This document shows, one piece after another, positions 45,369 through 54,286 of a stretch of 64,000 bases of DNA. Where the stretch lies: the NCBI RefSeq assembly GCF_022669155.1, contig NZ_JALBVB010000044.1, forward strand, positions 111,441 to 175,440, given 5' to 3'. The notes below the pieces were generated by a model. The model did no database searches and was not told the DNA's origin. It was given only the letters and a program-made list of their open reading frames with translations. Positions within the stretch are counted from its first letter, which is position 1. The number at the start of each line of letters is the position of its first letter. Source of the DNA: Kineococcus sp. TRM81007 (lineage in GTDB: Bacteria; Actinomycetota; Actinomycetes; Actinomycetales; Kineococcaceae). A program made the translations under genes and the position numbers.

Positions 45369-46136
45369 ATGACGAACCCACGCCGCGACGGGCTGACGTC
45401 GGTCGCGGACCAGTCCGAGGACCAGCGCGGGGGTCCGGGCAGCATCCTCAGCCGGCAGAGCGCCGACCACCGCGACCTCGACGAGCTGATGCACGCCTAC
45501 GAGCGCGAGCCCGACGCCGGCGCGCGCGGTCGCATCGTCGCCGAGTTGAGCGAGCGGGCCCTGCGTCACGCCTTCGCCGAGGAGACCGTGCTCTTCCCGG
45601 CGTACCGGCGGTTCCTGCCCGCTGCCGGCCAGGACGACGAGCTGACCCGGCACATCGAGGGTGACCACCAGCAGGTCAACGAGATGCTGAAGGACCTCCA
45701 GCGCGCCGACCCGGGCTCGGCGGACTACGACGCCGAGGTCCGCCGCGCCTTCGCGGTGATCCGCCACGACGCCCACGACGAGGAGGACGACCTGCTGCCC
45801 CGGCTGCAGCAGGTCGCCAGCGCCCGGCAGTTGCGGGCCATCGGCGCCGCCTGGGAAGCCGCTCGGCTGGGCTCGCCGACCCGGCCGCACCCGAAGGTCT
45901 CCCGCCGTCCCCCGGGCAACGTCGTCGCCGGAGCCGGCCTGGCCCTGTCCGACCGGGTCAAGGACGTCGTCGACTCCCTCGCCCCGGTGGGCAGCACCCG
46001 CAGGGCGGTGTGCGGCGGTGCGCTCGCCGGGCTGGTCGGTGCCGCGGCCCTGACCGTCGCGGTGAGGGCCGTCGCGGGCCGCGGGCTGCCGGCGCGCGCG
46101 GGTCTGGGTGGAGCGCGGGGGCCGGCGCGCCGCTGA
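45369..46136 (+). CDS. Hemerythrin-domain protein with C-terminal membrane helix
   Basis: 255 residues. The HHE cation-binding domain covers about 25-150 with His in SADHRDLDEL, LRHAFAEETVLFP, HIEGDHQQV and HDAHDEEDDLLP, enough for a di-iron centre. A variable linker is followed by one hydrophobic helix near 215-235 and a basic tail. ATG at 45369. Likely an iron- or redox-related stress protein of unknown target. A second, shorter hemerythrin gene lies 2.5 kb away. Confidence 0.88.
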   Translation: MTNPRRDGLTSVADQSEDQRGGPGSILSRQSADHRDLDELMHAYEREPDAGARGRIVAELSERALRHAFAEETVLFPAYRRFLPAAGQDDELTRHIEGDHQQVNEMLKDLQRADPGSADYDAEVRRAFAVIRHDAHDEEDDLLPRLQQVASARQLRAIGAAWEAARLGSPTRPHPKVSRRPPGNVVAGAGLALSDRVKDVVDSLAPVGSTRRAVCGGALAGLVGAAALTVAVRAVAGRGLPARAGLGGARGPARR

Positions 46137-46149
46137 CCAGCTCGGGACG

Positions 46150-46618
46150 CTCCCGCCCGGGACGGCCTGCAGCGCACGTCGCGCAGCTGCTCGCAGGTGC
46201 TCTCAGCCCGCCCGGTGGAGTGCGTCTCGATGAGCAGGTCGGCGGGGGCGTTCACGCGCACGGACGTGCGCACCCGGGTGGTGCGCAGGTCCGCCACGAT
46301 GCTCACCGGACCTGCCGCGCCGGGCACGCGCAGCGTCGCCTCCAGCTGCCCGCCCTCCGCCAGTTGCGCGGTGGTGGCCTTCAGGCGCGCGGCCGGGTCG
46401 GTGGCGACCTCGCGGGGCAGCACGTGCACCACCGACACGCCCAGTTCCGCGGTCAGACGCAGGCGCAGCTGGCGCACCAGGCGGATCCACGACTCGGCCA
46501 CCGCCGGTGCCTCGCGGTCGCTCGCGCGCACCGTGCCGACGGCGACCGCCTCACGCGCACCCACCCACGCCCGTCCCGTGTCCTCGAAACCCGCGGCTCC
46601 CGAGCGGGTCTGCCGCAT
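46150..46618 (-). pseudogene. Unrecognised gene, 3' end missing
   Basis: From an ATG at 46618 the frame gives about 155 plausible residues (AESWIRLVRQLRLRLTAELG; GQLEATLRVPGAAGPVSIVADL; NAPADLLIETHSTGRAEST). It then has no stop and continues antisense through the hemerythrin gene as Arg/Pro-rich noise. The 3' end was probably lost near 46140-46180. I do not recognise the family with confidence. The region to 46678 holds nothing else visible. Confidence 0.4.
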
Positions 46619-46678
46619 GATCAGGTTGTCACCGATCAGTGCAGCAGACCCCGTGTCGAAGTGCGCGAAGTGCCGACG

Positions 46679-47089
46679 TCACCCGCGGCGCACTGCTTCG
46701 CCGACTCTGAGGGGCCGGATCCGCAGGGCGGAGCGGGTGGTGTCGAAGGCCACCTGGGACACCGCCCGCCACTGGTGAGCGGCCAGTTCCACCCACAGCG
46801 AGTCGCGGTTGACGTCGATCCGGTTGCCCTTGGCGTAGACGAGCCACACCACCTCGATGCCCGCGAGGGCTTGCAGGTGCTCCTCCAGCGCCTCGCGCAG
46901 GCCGGCGCGGTCGGCGACGACGACGAGTGCGGCGTCAGCCTGCGACGGGTCGTCGCAGTACCCGCCGCCGGGGTCCCCCAGCACGTCGCGCAGGTCTTCC
47001 GCGTCCGGCCAGACCCACACCCGGGCGCCGGGGCCGATGCGCAGCTTGCGGTGCAGCGCAGCGGTCGGCGCGGGCGCGACGCCGGTCAC
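46679..47089 (-). CDS. DUF3052-family protein
   Basis: 136 residues. KLRIGPGARVWVW, a central ALVVVADRAGLREAL strand-helix and the signature YAKGNRIDVNRDSLW then ALRIRPL match DUF3052. Family members are small cytoplasmic proteins with no assigned reaction, commonly encoded beside SRPBCC and ArsR genes. The GTG start overlaps the SRPBCC stop (GTGA at 47086-47089). Confidence 0.85.
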   Translation of the reverse strand: MTGVAPAPTAALHRKLRIGPGARVWVWPDAEDLRDVLGDPGGGYCDDPSQADAALVVVADRAGLREALEEHLQALAGIEVVWLVYAKGNRIDVNRDSLWVELAAHQWRAVSQVAFDTTRSALRIRPLRVGEAVRRG

Positions 47090-47517
47090 CGCGCGACCGA
47101 GGTCGCTTCGAGGGTGCGCACCACCGTGCGCAGCAGCACCCGCCCGGTCTTGCGCCAGCCCAGGTCGAGGAAGAACCGCGCGAACTGCGCCTTGCCCCCG
47201 TGGAAACCCTCCTGCAGGAAGTCGAAGCGACACGATCCCGGGCCGAGCTCGGTGACGGTGAAGGTCACCACGGTGTCGATCGGGCCGCCGCGCCAGGACC
47301 AGCGCATGCGGTGCGGTGCGTCGATCTCCAGGACCTGCAGGTGCACGGTGCCGTCGAAGAAGGGCGCCGGGTCGGTGCTCATGGTGAAGCGGTGACCGAC
47401 CCGCGGCTCGAAGTCGTTGGGCATCAGCCAGGTGGCGAGCAGGTCCTTCTCGGTCAGGGCGCGCCACAGCGTGCTCGCCGGGACGTCGAAGTCGACGCTC
47501 TTGTGGATCTGGCTCAT
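47086..47517 (-). CDS. SRPBCC (AHSA1-type) domain protein
   Basis: 143 residues. SVDFDVPASTLWRALTEKDLLATWLMPNDFEP and MRWSWRGG match the AHSA1 branch of the START-like superfamily. The ATG at 47517 overlaps the arsR stop (ATGA at 47514-47517), and the 3' end overlaps the DUF3052 gene. Middle gene of an arsR-SRPBCC-DUF3052 operon. Confidence 0.9.
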   Translation of the reverse strand: MSQIHKSVDFDVPASTLWRALTEKDLLATWLMPNDFEPRVGHRFTMSTDPAPFFDGTVHLQVLEIDAPHRMRWSWRGGPIDTVVTFTVTELGPGSCRFDFLQEGFHGGKAQFARFFLDLGWRKTGRVLLRTVVRTLEATSVAR

Positions 47518-47876
47518 CGTGGTCCCTCTCCCTGGAGGTCGTCGAGGACGTGCCGGAGCTTCTCGATGCGCTCGTCCCAGAACGCGTCGAGGTGGTCGAT
47601 CCACGCGCTGACCTGTCGCAGCGGTGCTCTCTCGAGGTGGTAGAGCCGTTCGCGGCCGCGCGGGCGGCCGCTGACGACACCTGCGGCCCGCAGGTGCGCC
47701 AGGTGCTCGGAGACGGTCGACTGCGAGGCCGCGAGCTCGCTGACCAGTTCACCGACGGCCTTGTCGCCGGTGGCGAGCAGTTGCACGATCTGGCGGCGTC
47801 GCGGGTGCCCGATGGCGGTGAAGACGTCGAGCGTCGCTGGAGGCCGGGCCACGGAGGAGACTGTATCGGTTTTCAC
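47514..47876 (-). CDS. ArsR-family regulator
   Basis: 120 residues with winged helix (AIGHPRRRQIVQLL, SQSTVSEHLAHLRAAGVV) and a C-terminal helix that ends FWDERIEKLRHVLDDL, typical of ArsR proteins that accompany AHSA1 genes. The GTG at 47876 lies inside the perfect operator repeat, so bound protein would block both transcription and initiation. No metal-ligand cysteines. Confidence 0.92.
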   Translation of the reverse strand: MKTDTVSSVARPPATLDVFTAIGHPRRRQIVQLLATGDKAVGELVSELAASQSTVSEHLAHLRAAGVVSGRPRGRERLYHLERAPLRQVSAWIDHLDAFWDERIEKLRHVLDDLQGEGPR

Positions 47877-47881
47877 CGATA
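47864..47881. promoter_or_regulatory. ArsR operator TATCGGT-N4-ACCGATA over the start codon
   Basis: A perfect 7-4-7 inverted repeat that includes the GTG of the arsR gene. It is the obvious binding site for autorepression. Confidence 0.75.
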
Positions 47882-48600
47882 GGTCAACGGTTCAAGGGCG
47901 CATCCCCGAAGCGGCACCGCGACCTCGGCTTCGGCCAGCGGTGTGCCGCACGCACGTGGCGCGTTCTGCGCGAACCCGGGTCGGAGCCGGGCCCGCCTCC
48001 GACCGCAACCAGCACCTGGTGGGACCACCCCGTCCTGGACGTCATGAGCGAGGGATCGGGCGTCGTCGTGTGCCGCGACGAACTGCCCGCCTGCGAGGCG
48101 GCGACGGGGAACGCCCCGGTCGTCGTCGTGCGAAGCGGCACGGTCGACTCCGCCCCCTTCCACGTCCTGCTGAAGCCCCCCGCCGAACCGGGGACCACCG
48201 GTGAACTGACGCCCGCTCAGCAGGAGTACTGGACCACGGTCGCCTCCACCTCCGCCGTCCCCGAGCGGGCGGCGGGACCGGCCTGAGCGGAGGTGCGCTG
48301 CGGAGGCGCCTCACGCACCGGGCGGCCGGTGCGCGCGGGCAGGTCCGAGGGGTCAGCGGCGGGCGAGGCAGATGTGAACCGTCCTCCTGAGAGCGGGCCG
48401 ACGCATCGATGACCGCACCGGTGCCCGGCACTCACCGGTGGTGCGGCACCCGTACGTGACCCGGAGTTCCCGCGGTCGTCGACGGGTCCCGAACACCCTG
48501 GTGCACCTCGGGTGTCGAGGGCTACGGTCGCCGCAGCGTCGCGTGCCGGTGGCAGACCGTGTCAGGCATGGAGGCACCGGAACGAAGGAGCGCGACGCTG
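47882..48600. other. Stretch without a convincing gene
   Basis: About 700 bases. An 80-residue frame at 48044-48286 (MSEGSGVVVCRDELPACE...) is open, but it has no ribosome site or leaderless -10 and no known family. No hairpin or repeat stands out. Probably degraded or regulatory sequence upstream of the hemerythrin gene. Confidence 0.45.
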
Positions 48601-48628
48601 ATGCCGTCGTCCCCTTCGCCCGTCACCC

Positions 48629-49102
48629 GTGGGTGAGGGCGAGAAGACCAGGTTGCTGACCTGGAGCCGTGAACTGCGCACCGTGCACGAGCGGTTGAGA
48701 GAAGCGCTGCACGTCACGAGAACCGCGCTCGCGCAGGGCGGCGACGCCGCGCCACCGGCCACCCGAGACCTGCTGCTGCACTGCCACGGGTTCTGCACCG
48801 CCCTGACCGGGCACCACGAGGGCGAGGACCGGGAGCTGTTCCCCTCGATCGCGCAGCAGCACCCGCACCTGCGCGGTGCGCTGCTCCTCCTGCAGCAGGA
48901 CCACTCGATGATCGCGCACCTGCTCGCCGGGTCGCGGGCCGCCGTCGACCGGTCGGCGACCCCGGTCGAACTGGACCGCCACCTGGAGGGCGTCGCGGCG
49001 ATCGTGGAGTCGCACTTCCGCTACGAGGAGCGCCAGCTCACGGCCGTCCTGGAGGCGCTGGACCTGGACGCCGACGTGCACGACGCGCTGGGACGCCTGT
49101 GA
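48629..49102 (+). CDS. Hemerythrin-domain protein
   Basis: 157 residues. The HHE four-helix bundle fills the whole protein: HCHGFCTALTGHHEGEDRELFP, QQDHSMIAHLL and ESHFRYEERQL carry the iron-binding His and Glu. GTG at 48629 is assumed. An 11-codon frame with its own AAGGAG site (48601-48636) overlaps the start, so the start may be coupled or misplaced by a few codons. Confidence 0.82.
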   Translation: MGEGEKTRLLTWSRELRTVHERLREALHVTRTALAQGGDAAPPATRDLLLHCHGFCTALTGHHEGEDRELFPSIAQQHPHLRGALLLLQQDHSMIAHLLAGSRAAVDRSATPVELDRHLEGVAAIVESHFRYEERQLTAVLEALDLDADVHDALGRL

Positions 49103-49124
49103 TCCCACCGGACGGAGCGAGCAG

Positions 49125-49280
49125 ATGACACGGACCCGCATCCACGACTCCTCCATCTCGCTGGACGGCTTCGCCAGGGACGTTCGCTCCCCCGGGCTGG
49201 CAGGACGACGCCGGCTGGGCGGGGTGGTGGGGACCGAACCCACCGTTCCACACACCCGTCCGCGTGCTCACCCACCGGCA
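49125..49280 (+). pseudogene. DHFR/RibD-family gene remnant
   Basis: The N-terminus MTRTRIHDSSISLDGFA starts at ATG 49125. The frame then shifts; in another frame the text continues TFAPPGWQDDAGWAGWWGPNPPFHTPVRVLTH. In intact homologs those two blocks are separated by about 60 residues that are missing here, and everything after VLTH is gone. So a frameshift, an internal deletion and a 3' truncation have all occurred. Confidence 0.65.
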
Positions 49281-49342
49281 GCGGGTCACGGCACGGGCCA
49301 CGCGGTCACCGGTGAGCGGCGGTGACGTGCGAGGGTGCGCAG

Positions 49343-49750
49343 GTGCCCCTGATGCCCCGGACACCCGGGTGGGCCGCCGTGGCGGCCGCCACCCGCACGC
49401 TGCTCGGCTCCGTCGTCCTGGCCGCGATCGCCGCGGCGGTGCGCGCGGCCACCGGCGACGGGCAGCCCGGCGACGACTGGGCGGGGGCCCTGCTGCCCGG
49501 GGCCTTCTTCGGGCTGCTCACCGGGACCACCAGCGGGCTGGCCGCGTTCCTGGTGCACGCCGCGTCCGGCCGGCTCGGCGCGGCCCGGGTGGTCTTCGTG
49601 CTGCTCGCGGCGGCGTGGACCGCGGTGGTCCTCGGCTTCGCGGGCCGGCTGACGGCCGCGGTGCTGGCGAGCGCCGTGGTGGCGGCCGTGCTGCTGTCGC
49701 TGTGGTCGCTGGCGCCGCTGCGGCACGTGCCGCCGATGCCGCGCGGGTGA
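49343..49750 (+). CDS. Small integral membrane protein
   Basis: 135 residues with four hydrophobic helices (about 15-35, 48-70, 78-98, 100-120). GTG at 49343 is favoured by GAGGG seven bases upstream; in-frame GTG at 49322 is also possible. No family recognised. Convergent with the glycerol operon. Confidence 0.6.
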   Translation: MPLMPRTPGWAAVAAATRTLLGSVVLAAIAAAVRAATGDGQPGDDWAGALLPGAFFGLLTGTTSGLAAFLVHAASGRLGAARVVFVLLAAAWTAVVLGFAGRLTAAVLASAVVAAVLLSLWSLAPLRHVPPMPRG

Positions 49751-49838
49751 GCGGGGCCCGGGCCGCGGCCGTCCTCGACGACCTGCGCGAGGAGCGCACG
49801 AAGCGGTTCCCCGCCGGCCGACCGACCCGCTGCGAGGA

Positions 49839-49872
49839 CCCCCGCCGCCCCGCGGACGCGGTGCGGCGGGGG
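49839..49872. terminator. Hairpin after glpD
   Basis: CCCCCGCCGC pairs with GCGGCGGGGG (10 base pairs) around a 14-base loop, between the small membrane protein and the glpD stop. It probably ends the glpFKD transcript on the minus strand. Confidence 0.6.
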
Positions 49873-49886
49873 CAGGCAGCCGGGGG

Positions 49887-51593
49887 TCAGACCGGCACGA
49901 TCTCCGGGGCGCGCAGGCGCGCCGCGTCGGCGGCGGCGTCGTCGGGTTCCTCCTGGGAGGCGCGCTCGGCGGCCACCCGCTCCAGGTACGTCTTCACCTC
50001 GGTGGTGCGCCGCTCCTCGTCCCAGCCGAGGGCGTCGCCGACGAGCTGCGCGACGAGCTCGGCGCTCTCGGTGCCGCGGTCGTACGTCTCGATGGAGATG
50101 CGGGTGCGGCGGGCCAGGACGTCGTCGAGGTGCTGGGCGCCCTCGTGGGTGGCCGCGTAGACGACCTCGGCCTTCAGGTAGTCGTCGGCGTGCGGCAGCA
50201 CCTCCCCCAGCGACGGGTCCTGCGCGATCAGCGCCAGCACCTCGTCGACCGCCGAGCCGTAGCGGTTCAGCAGGTGCTCCACGTGGTCGACGTGGATGCC
50301 GGCGCGCGCCGCCAGCTGGTGACGCTGGTTCCACAGGGCGTGGTAGCCCTCGGCGCCCACGAGCGGCACGTTCTCGGTGGTCGAGGCCGGCACCTTGCCG
50401 TCCAGGCCGTCCACCGCCACGTCCACCGCGTCCTTCGCCATCACGCGGTACGTCGTGTACTTGCCGCCGGCGACGACGACGAGGCCGGGCACGGGGTGGC
50501 CGACGACGTGCTCGCGGGAGAGCTTGCTGGTGGACTCCGACTCACCGCTCAGCAGCGGGCGCAGCCCGGCGTAGACGCCCTCGACGTCCGCCCGGGTCAG
50601 CGGGGACTTCAGCACCCCGTTGGCGTGCTCGAGGACGTAGTCGATGTCGGCGCTGGTGGCCGCCGGGTGCGCCTTGTCCAGGTCCCAGTCGGTGTCGGTG
50701 GTGCCGATGATCCAGTGCCGGCCCCACGGGATGATGAACAGCACGCTCTTCTCCGTGCGCAGGATCATCCCCGTCTTCGACTGGATGCGGTCGCGCGGCA
50801 CGACGAGGTGGATGCCCTTGGAGGCGCGCACCTTGAACTGCCCGCGGGCCCCGACGAGTTCCTGCGTCTCGTCGGTCCACACGCCGGTGGCGTTGATGAC
50901 CTGCTTGGCGCGCACCCGGATCTCCGCGCCGGACTCCAGGTCCACCAGCACCGCGCCGACGACCCGCTCACCCTCGCGCAGGAACTCCTTCACGCGGGTG
51001 CGGTTGGCGGCGAGCGCGCCGTAGGTGGCGGCGGTGCGGGCGATCGTCATGGTGTGGCGGGCGTCGTCGACCTGCCCGTCGTAGTACTGGATGGCGCCGA
51101 CCATGGCGTCGCGGCGGATGCCGGGCGCCTCCTTCTGCACGCCCTTGCGGGTCAGGTGCCGGTGCAGCGGGAAACCCTGGTTGTTGCCGCTGGACAGGGC
51201 CATGCCGTCGTACAGGGCCACGCCGGAACCCACGTAGGGGCGCTCGGCGAACCGCTTGGTCAGCGGGTACAGGAACGGCACCGGCTTCACCAGGTGCGGG
51301 GCCAGCTTGTTGCGCAGCAGGCCGCGCTCGCGCAGCGCTTCGTGCACGAGGGCGAAGTCGAGCATCTCCAGGTAGCGCAGGCCGCCGTGGACGAGCTTGC
51401 TGGAGCGGCTCGAGGTGCCGCTGGCCCAGTCGCGCGCCTCCACCAGCCCGGTGCGCAGGCCGCGGGTCACCGCGTCCAGTGCGGCGCCGGTGCCGACGAC
51501 GCCCCCGCCGACGACGAGCACGTCGAGCTCGCCCTCGGCCATCTCGCGCAGCGCGTCCTGCCGCGCCTGCGGCGACAGCGGTTTGGTCTCCAC
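49887..51593 (-). CDS. glpD: Glycerol-3-phosphate dehydrogenase, FAD-dependent
   Basis: 568 residues. The dinucleotide-binding site is VLVVGGGVVGTGAALDA near residue 24; SSRSSKLVHGGLRYLE and PWGRHWIIGTTDTDW are GlpD signatures, and the C-terminal DAO_C domain is complete. It oxidises glycerol 3-phosphate to dihydroxyacetone phosphate at the membrane, passing electrons to quinone. GTG at 51593 has GGAGG seven bases upstream. Last gene of glpF-glpK-glpD. Confidence 0.95.
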   Translation of the reverse strand: METKPLSPQARQDALREMAEGELDVLVVGGGVVGTGAALDAVTRGLRTGLVEARDWASGTSSRSSKLVHGGLRYLEMLDFALVHEALRERGLLRNKLAPHLVKPVPFLYPLTKRFAERPYVGSGVALYDGMALSSGNNQGFPLHRHLTRKGVQKEAPGIRRDAMVGAIQYYDGQVDDARHTMTIARTAATYGALAANRTRVKEFLREGERVVGAVLVDLESGAEIRVRAKQVINATGVWTDETQELVGARGQFKVRASKGIHLVVPRDRIQSKTGMILRTEKSVLFIIPWGRHWIIGTTDTDWDLDKAHPAATSADIDYVLEHANGVLKSPLTRADVEGVYAGLRPLLSGESESTSKLSREHVVGHPVPGLVVVAGGKYTTYRVMAKDAVDVAVDGLDGKVPASTTENVPLVGAEGYHALWNQRHQLAARAGIHVDHVEHLLNRYGSAVDEVLALIAQDPSLGEVLPHADDYLKAEVVYAATHEGAQHLDDVLARRTRISIETYDRGTESAELVAQLVGDALGWDEERRTTEVKTYLERVAAERASQEEPDDAAADAARLRAPEIVPV

Positions 51594-51695
51594 GTCGTGT
51601 CCTCCAGATCGAGCGTCTCGTCCATCGTGCGGCCTGGTGCCGCGGAGCGCGCGGGCGGGGTGCCCCACCCGCGCGCGATCACGTCCTCGCGGGCG

Positions 51696-53228
51696 TCAGT
51701 CGACGTCCACCCAGTCCAGCGTGCGCTGCACGGCCTTCTTCCAGCCCGCGTAGCCGTCGGTGCGCTGCTCGTCGGTCCAGGTGGGTTCCCAGCGGGCGCC
51801 CTCGTTCCAGTTCGCCTTCAGCTCGTCGGTGTCCTTCCAGAACCCGACGGCCAGGCCGGCGGCGTAGGCGGCGCCCAGCGCGGTGGTCTCGGCCACGACG
51901 GGCTTGGAGACCGGCACGCCGAGGACGTCCGCCTGCAGCTGCATGCACAGCGTGTTGGCGGTGATGCCGCCGTCGACCTTGAGGACCTCCACGGCCACCC
52001 CGGAGTCCTCCGCCATCGCCTCGGTGACGTCGCGGCTCTGGTAGCAGATCGACTCCAGCGTGGCGCGGGCGATGTGCGCGTTGGTGTTGTAGCGCGACAG
52101 GCCGACGATCGCGCCGCGCGCGTCGGAGCGCCAGTACGGCGCGAACAGTCCGGAGAACGCCGGCACGAAGTAGCAGCCGCCGGCGTCGGGCACCTGGCGG
52201 GCCAGGCTCTCCGACTCCGCGGCGCCGGAGATGATGCCGAGCTGGTCGCGCAGCCACTGCACGGCCGAGCCGGTGACGGCGATGGAACCCTCCAGCGCGT
52301 ACACGGGCTTCTCGTCGTTGAACTGGTAGCAGACCGTGGTCAGCAGGCCGGCCTTGGAGCGCACCAGCTCGGTGCCGGTGTTCAGCAGCATGAAGTTGCC
52401 GGTGCCGTAGGTGTTCTTCGCCATGCCGGGCTCGAAGCACACCTGGCCGACCATGGCGGCCTGCTGGTCGCCGAGGATCCCGGTGAGCGGCACCTCACCG
52501 CCCAGCGGGCCGTCGGCGGTGGTCGTGCCGTACCCGGCGGTGAACGAGGAGGGCTTGATCTCGGGGAGCATGGAACGCGGGATGCCGAAGATCTCCAGCA
52601 GCTCGTCGTCCCAGTCGAGGGTCTCCAGGTCCATGAGCATCGTGCGGCTGGCGTTGGTGACGTCGGTGACGTGGACGCCGCCGTGGACACCGCCGGTCAG
52701 GTGCCAGATCAGCCAGGAGTCGGTGTTGCCGAAGATCGCGTCGCCGCGCTCGGCGGCCTCGCGCACCCCCTCGACGTTCTCCAGGATCCACTGCACCTTG
52801 CCGCCGGAGAAGTACGTCGCCGGGGGCAGGCCGGTCTTGCGCCGGATCGTCTGCCCGCGCTCGTCGCGGTCCAGCGCCGAGGCGAGGCGGTCGGTGCGCG
52901 TGTCCTGCCACACGATCGCGTTGTAGTACGGCCGGCCGGTGCGGCGGTTCCACACCAGCGCCGTCTCGCGCTGGTTCGTGATGCCCAGGGCGGCGAGGTC
53001 GTCCGCGCCGAGGTTCGCCTGCCGGAGCCCGCTCTGGATCACCGAGCTGGTGCGCTCCCAGATCTCGATGGGGTCGTGCTCCACCCAGCCGGGCTTCGTC
53101 ATGATCTGGGTGTGCTCGAGCTGGTACTTGGCCACCTCGTTGCCGCTGTGGTCGAAGACCATGAAGCGGGTGGAGGTCGTGCCCTGGTCGACCGCGCCGA
53201 CGTACCGGGCTCCGCTGCCGTTCGCCAT
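51696..53228 (-). CDS. glpK: Glycerol kinase (main copy)
   Basis: 510 residues. [37 protein letters not shown] and [12 protein letters not shown] are the FGGY kinase motifs. ATG at 53228 (MANGSGARY) with a GAGAGG-type ribosome site. It sits between the facilitator and the dehydrogenase, so it is the main enzyme for glycerol entering by GlpF. The paralog at 18.4 kb is linked to an IclR gene. Confidence 0.96.
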   Translation of the reverse strand: MANGSGARYVGAVDQGTTSTRFMVFDHSGNEVAKYQLEHTQIMTKPGWVEHDPIEIWERTSSVIQSGLRQANLGADDLAALGITNQRETALVWNRRTGRPYYNAIVWQDTRTDRLASALDRDERGQTIRRKTGLPPATYFSGGKVQWILENVEGVREAAERGDAIFGNTDSWLIWHLTGGVHGGVHVTDVTNASRTMLMDLETLDWDDELLEIFGIPRSMLPEIKPSSFTAGYGTTTADGPLGGEVPLTGILGDQQAAMVGQVCFEPGMAKNTYGTGNFMLLNTGTELVRSKAGLLTTVCYQFNDEKPVYALEGSIAVTGSAVQWLRDQLGIISGAAESESLARQVPDAGGCYFVPAFSGLFAPYWRSDARGAIVGLSRYNTNAHIARATLESICYQSRDVTEAMAEDSGVAVEVLKVDGGITANTLCMQLQADVLGVPVSKPVVAETTALGAAYAAGLAVGFWKDTDELKANWNEGARWEPTWTDEQRTDGYAGWKKAVQRTLDWVDVD

Positions 53229-53278
53229 GTTCGTGCTGCCTCTCTGCAGGGGTGGTGGGTGGGTGCCGCCGGCGGCGG

Positions 53279-54118
53279 TCAGTCGTCCTCGGCCGGGATG
53301 CGGCCGGTGGGCTGCTCCGCGTCCGTCTGGTCGGGCAGGTGGCGCTCCACCAGGACCCGGTACAGCCCGCCGCCGAGCACGCCGCCGATGAGCGGGGCGA
53401 CGATGGGCACCCAGAAGTAGAACTGGCCGCCGGGCTCGCGCATCGCCGTGGAGTAGCCGGTGAGGAACGACGCCAGGCGCGGGCCGAGGTCGCGGGCCGG
53501 GTTGATGGCGTAGCCGGCGTTGCTGCCCCAGGCGAAGCCGATGGCCACGACGATCAGGCCGATGATGAACGGCGCGAGGTTCGCCGCCGGCGGCGTCGCC
53601 CGCAGCTCGGTGACCGCGAAGATGAGGAAGACGAGGAGCGCGGTCCCGACGACCTGGTCGAGGAACGCGGTCCCGATGCTGACGCCCGCGCCGGGCAGGG
53701 TGGAGAAGATGCCCTGGCTGTCGAAGGTCGTCCGGGGGTCGACGGTCGCGATGGCGTCGGCGTACACCCACCGGACGATGAGCGCTGCGACGAAGGCGCC
53801 GAGGAGCTGCGCGACGCTGTAGGGGAGGACCTTGCGCCAGGCGAAGCCCTTGAAGACCGCCAGCGCGACGGTCACGGCCGGGTTCAGGTGCGCACCGCTG
53901 GTGCGGCCGGCGACGTAGACGCCGAAGGTGACCCCCAGGCCCCAGGCCCAGTGGATCGAGTCGTCGTCGCCGTTCTGGCCGGCGACGACCTGCGCGACGA
54001 CGCCGACGCCGAAGAGGATGAGGATCGCGGTGCCGGCGAACTCGGCCAGCAGCTCGCCGGTCAGGGTCGGTTCGCGCCGCACGACACGCGGCGCCGTCGT
54101 GGATCTGGTCTCTGCCAT
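53279..54118 (-). CDS. glpF: Glycerol uptake facilitator (aquaglyceroporin)
   Basis: 279 residues with six helices and two NPA half-helices: GAHLNPAVT and [13 protein letters not shown]. Asp directly after the second NPA and the longer loops mark an aquaglyceroporin and not a water-only channel. ATG at 54118. First gene of the operon; its promoter and operator are clear upstream. Confidence 0.95.
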   Translation of the reverse strand: MAETRSTTAPRVVRREPTLTGELLAEFAGTAILILFGVGVVAQVVAGQNGDDDSIHWAWGLGVTFGVYVAGRTSGAHLNPAVTVALAVFKGFAWRKVLPYSVAQLLGAFVAALIVRWVYADAIATVDPRTTFDSQGIFSTLPGAGVSIGTAFLDQVVGTALLVFLIFAVTELRATPPAANLAPFIIGLIVVAIGFAWGSNAGYAINPARDLGPRLASFLTGYSTAMREPGGQFYFWVPIVAPLIGGVLGGGLYRVLVERHLPDQTDAEQPTGRIPAEDD

Positions 54119-54171
54119 GGGTGGGGGAACTCCTCGTTGAGTCGACGGGCGGCTGGGGGCCGCGGTCGGGG

Positions 54172-54200
54172 ACGTTAGGAGGACCCTCCGGGGGCGTCAA
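54172..54200 (-). promoter_or_regulatory. glpF promoter
   Basis: Minus strand: -35 TTGACG (54195-54200) and -10 TAACGT (54172-54177) separated by exactly 17 bases. Confidence 0.85.
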
Positions 54201-54225
54201 CGTCGACGGTTCGACGATGTCGAAC
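54201..54225. promoter_or_regulatory. Probable GylR/IclR operator upstream of glpF
   Basis: GTTCGAC-N3-GTCGAAC (54209-54225) is a perfect inverted repeat; an overlapping one, CGTCGA-N4-TCGACG, spans 54201-54216. They lie next to the glpF -35. IclR proteins bind dyads of this size, and an IclR gene beside the second glpK is the likely regulator. Confidence 0.7.
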
Positions 54226-54286
54226 GTTCCCGGCGCGGGACCGTCGCCCCCTCAAGGGCGTCGCCCGTCCGGCCGATGCAGGTGCG

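Noticed and set aside
48044..48286. An 80-residue frame MSEGSGVVVCRDELPACE...
   Set aside because: No ribosome site or leaderless -10 and no recognised family; kept only as a note in the gene-poor stretch.
42695..49300. Insertion sequence or integrase in the eroding region
   Set aside because: No transposase, integrase, terminal inverted repeat or tRNA gene was seen on either strand.
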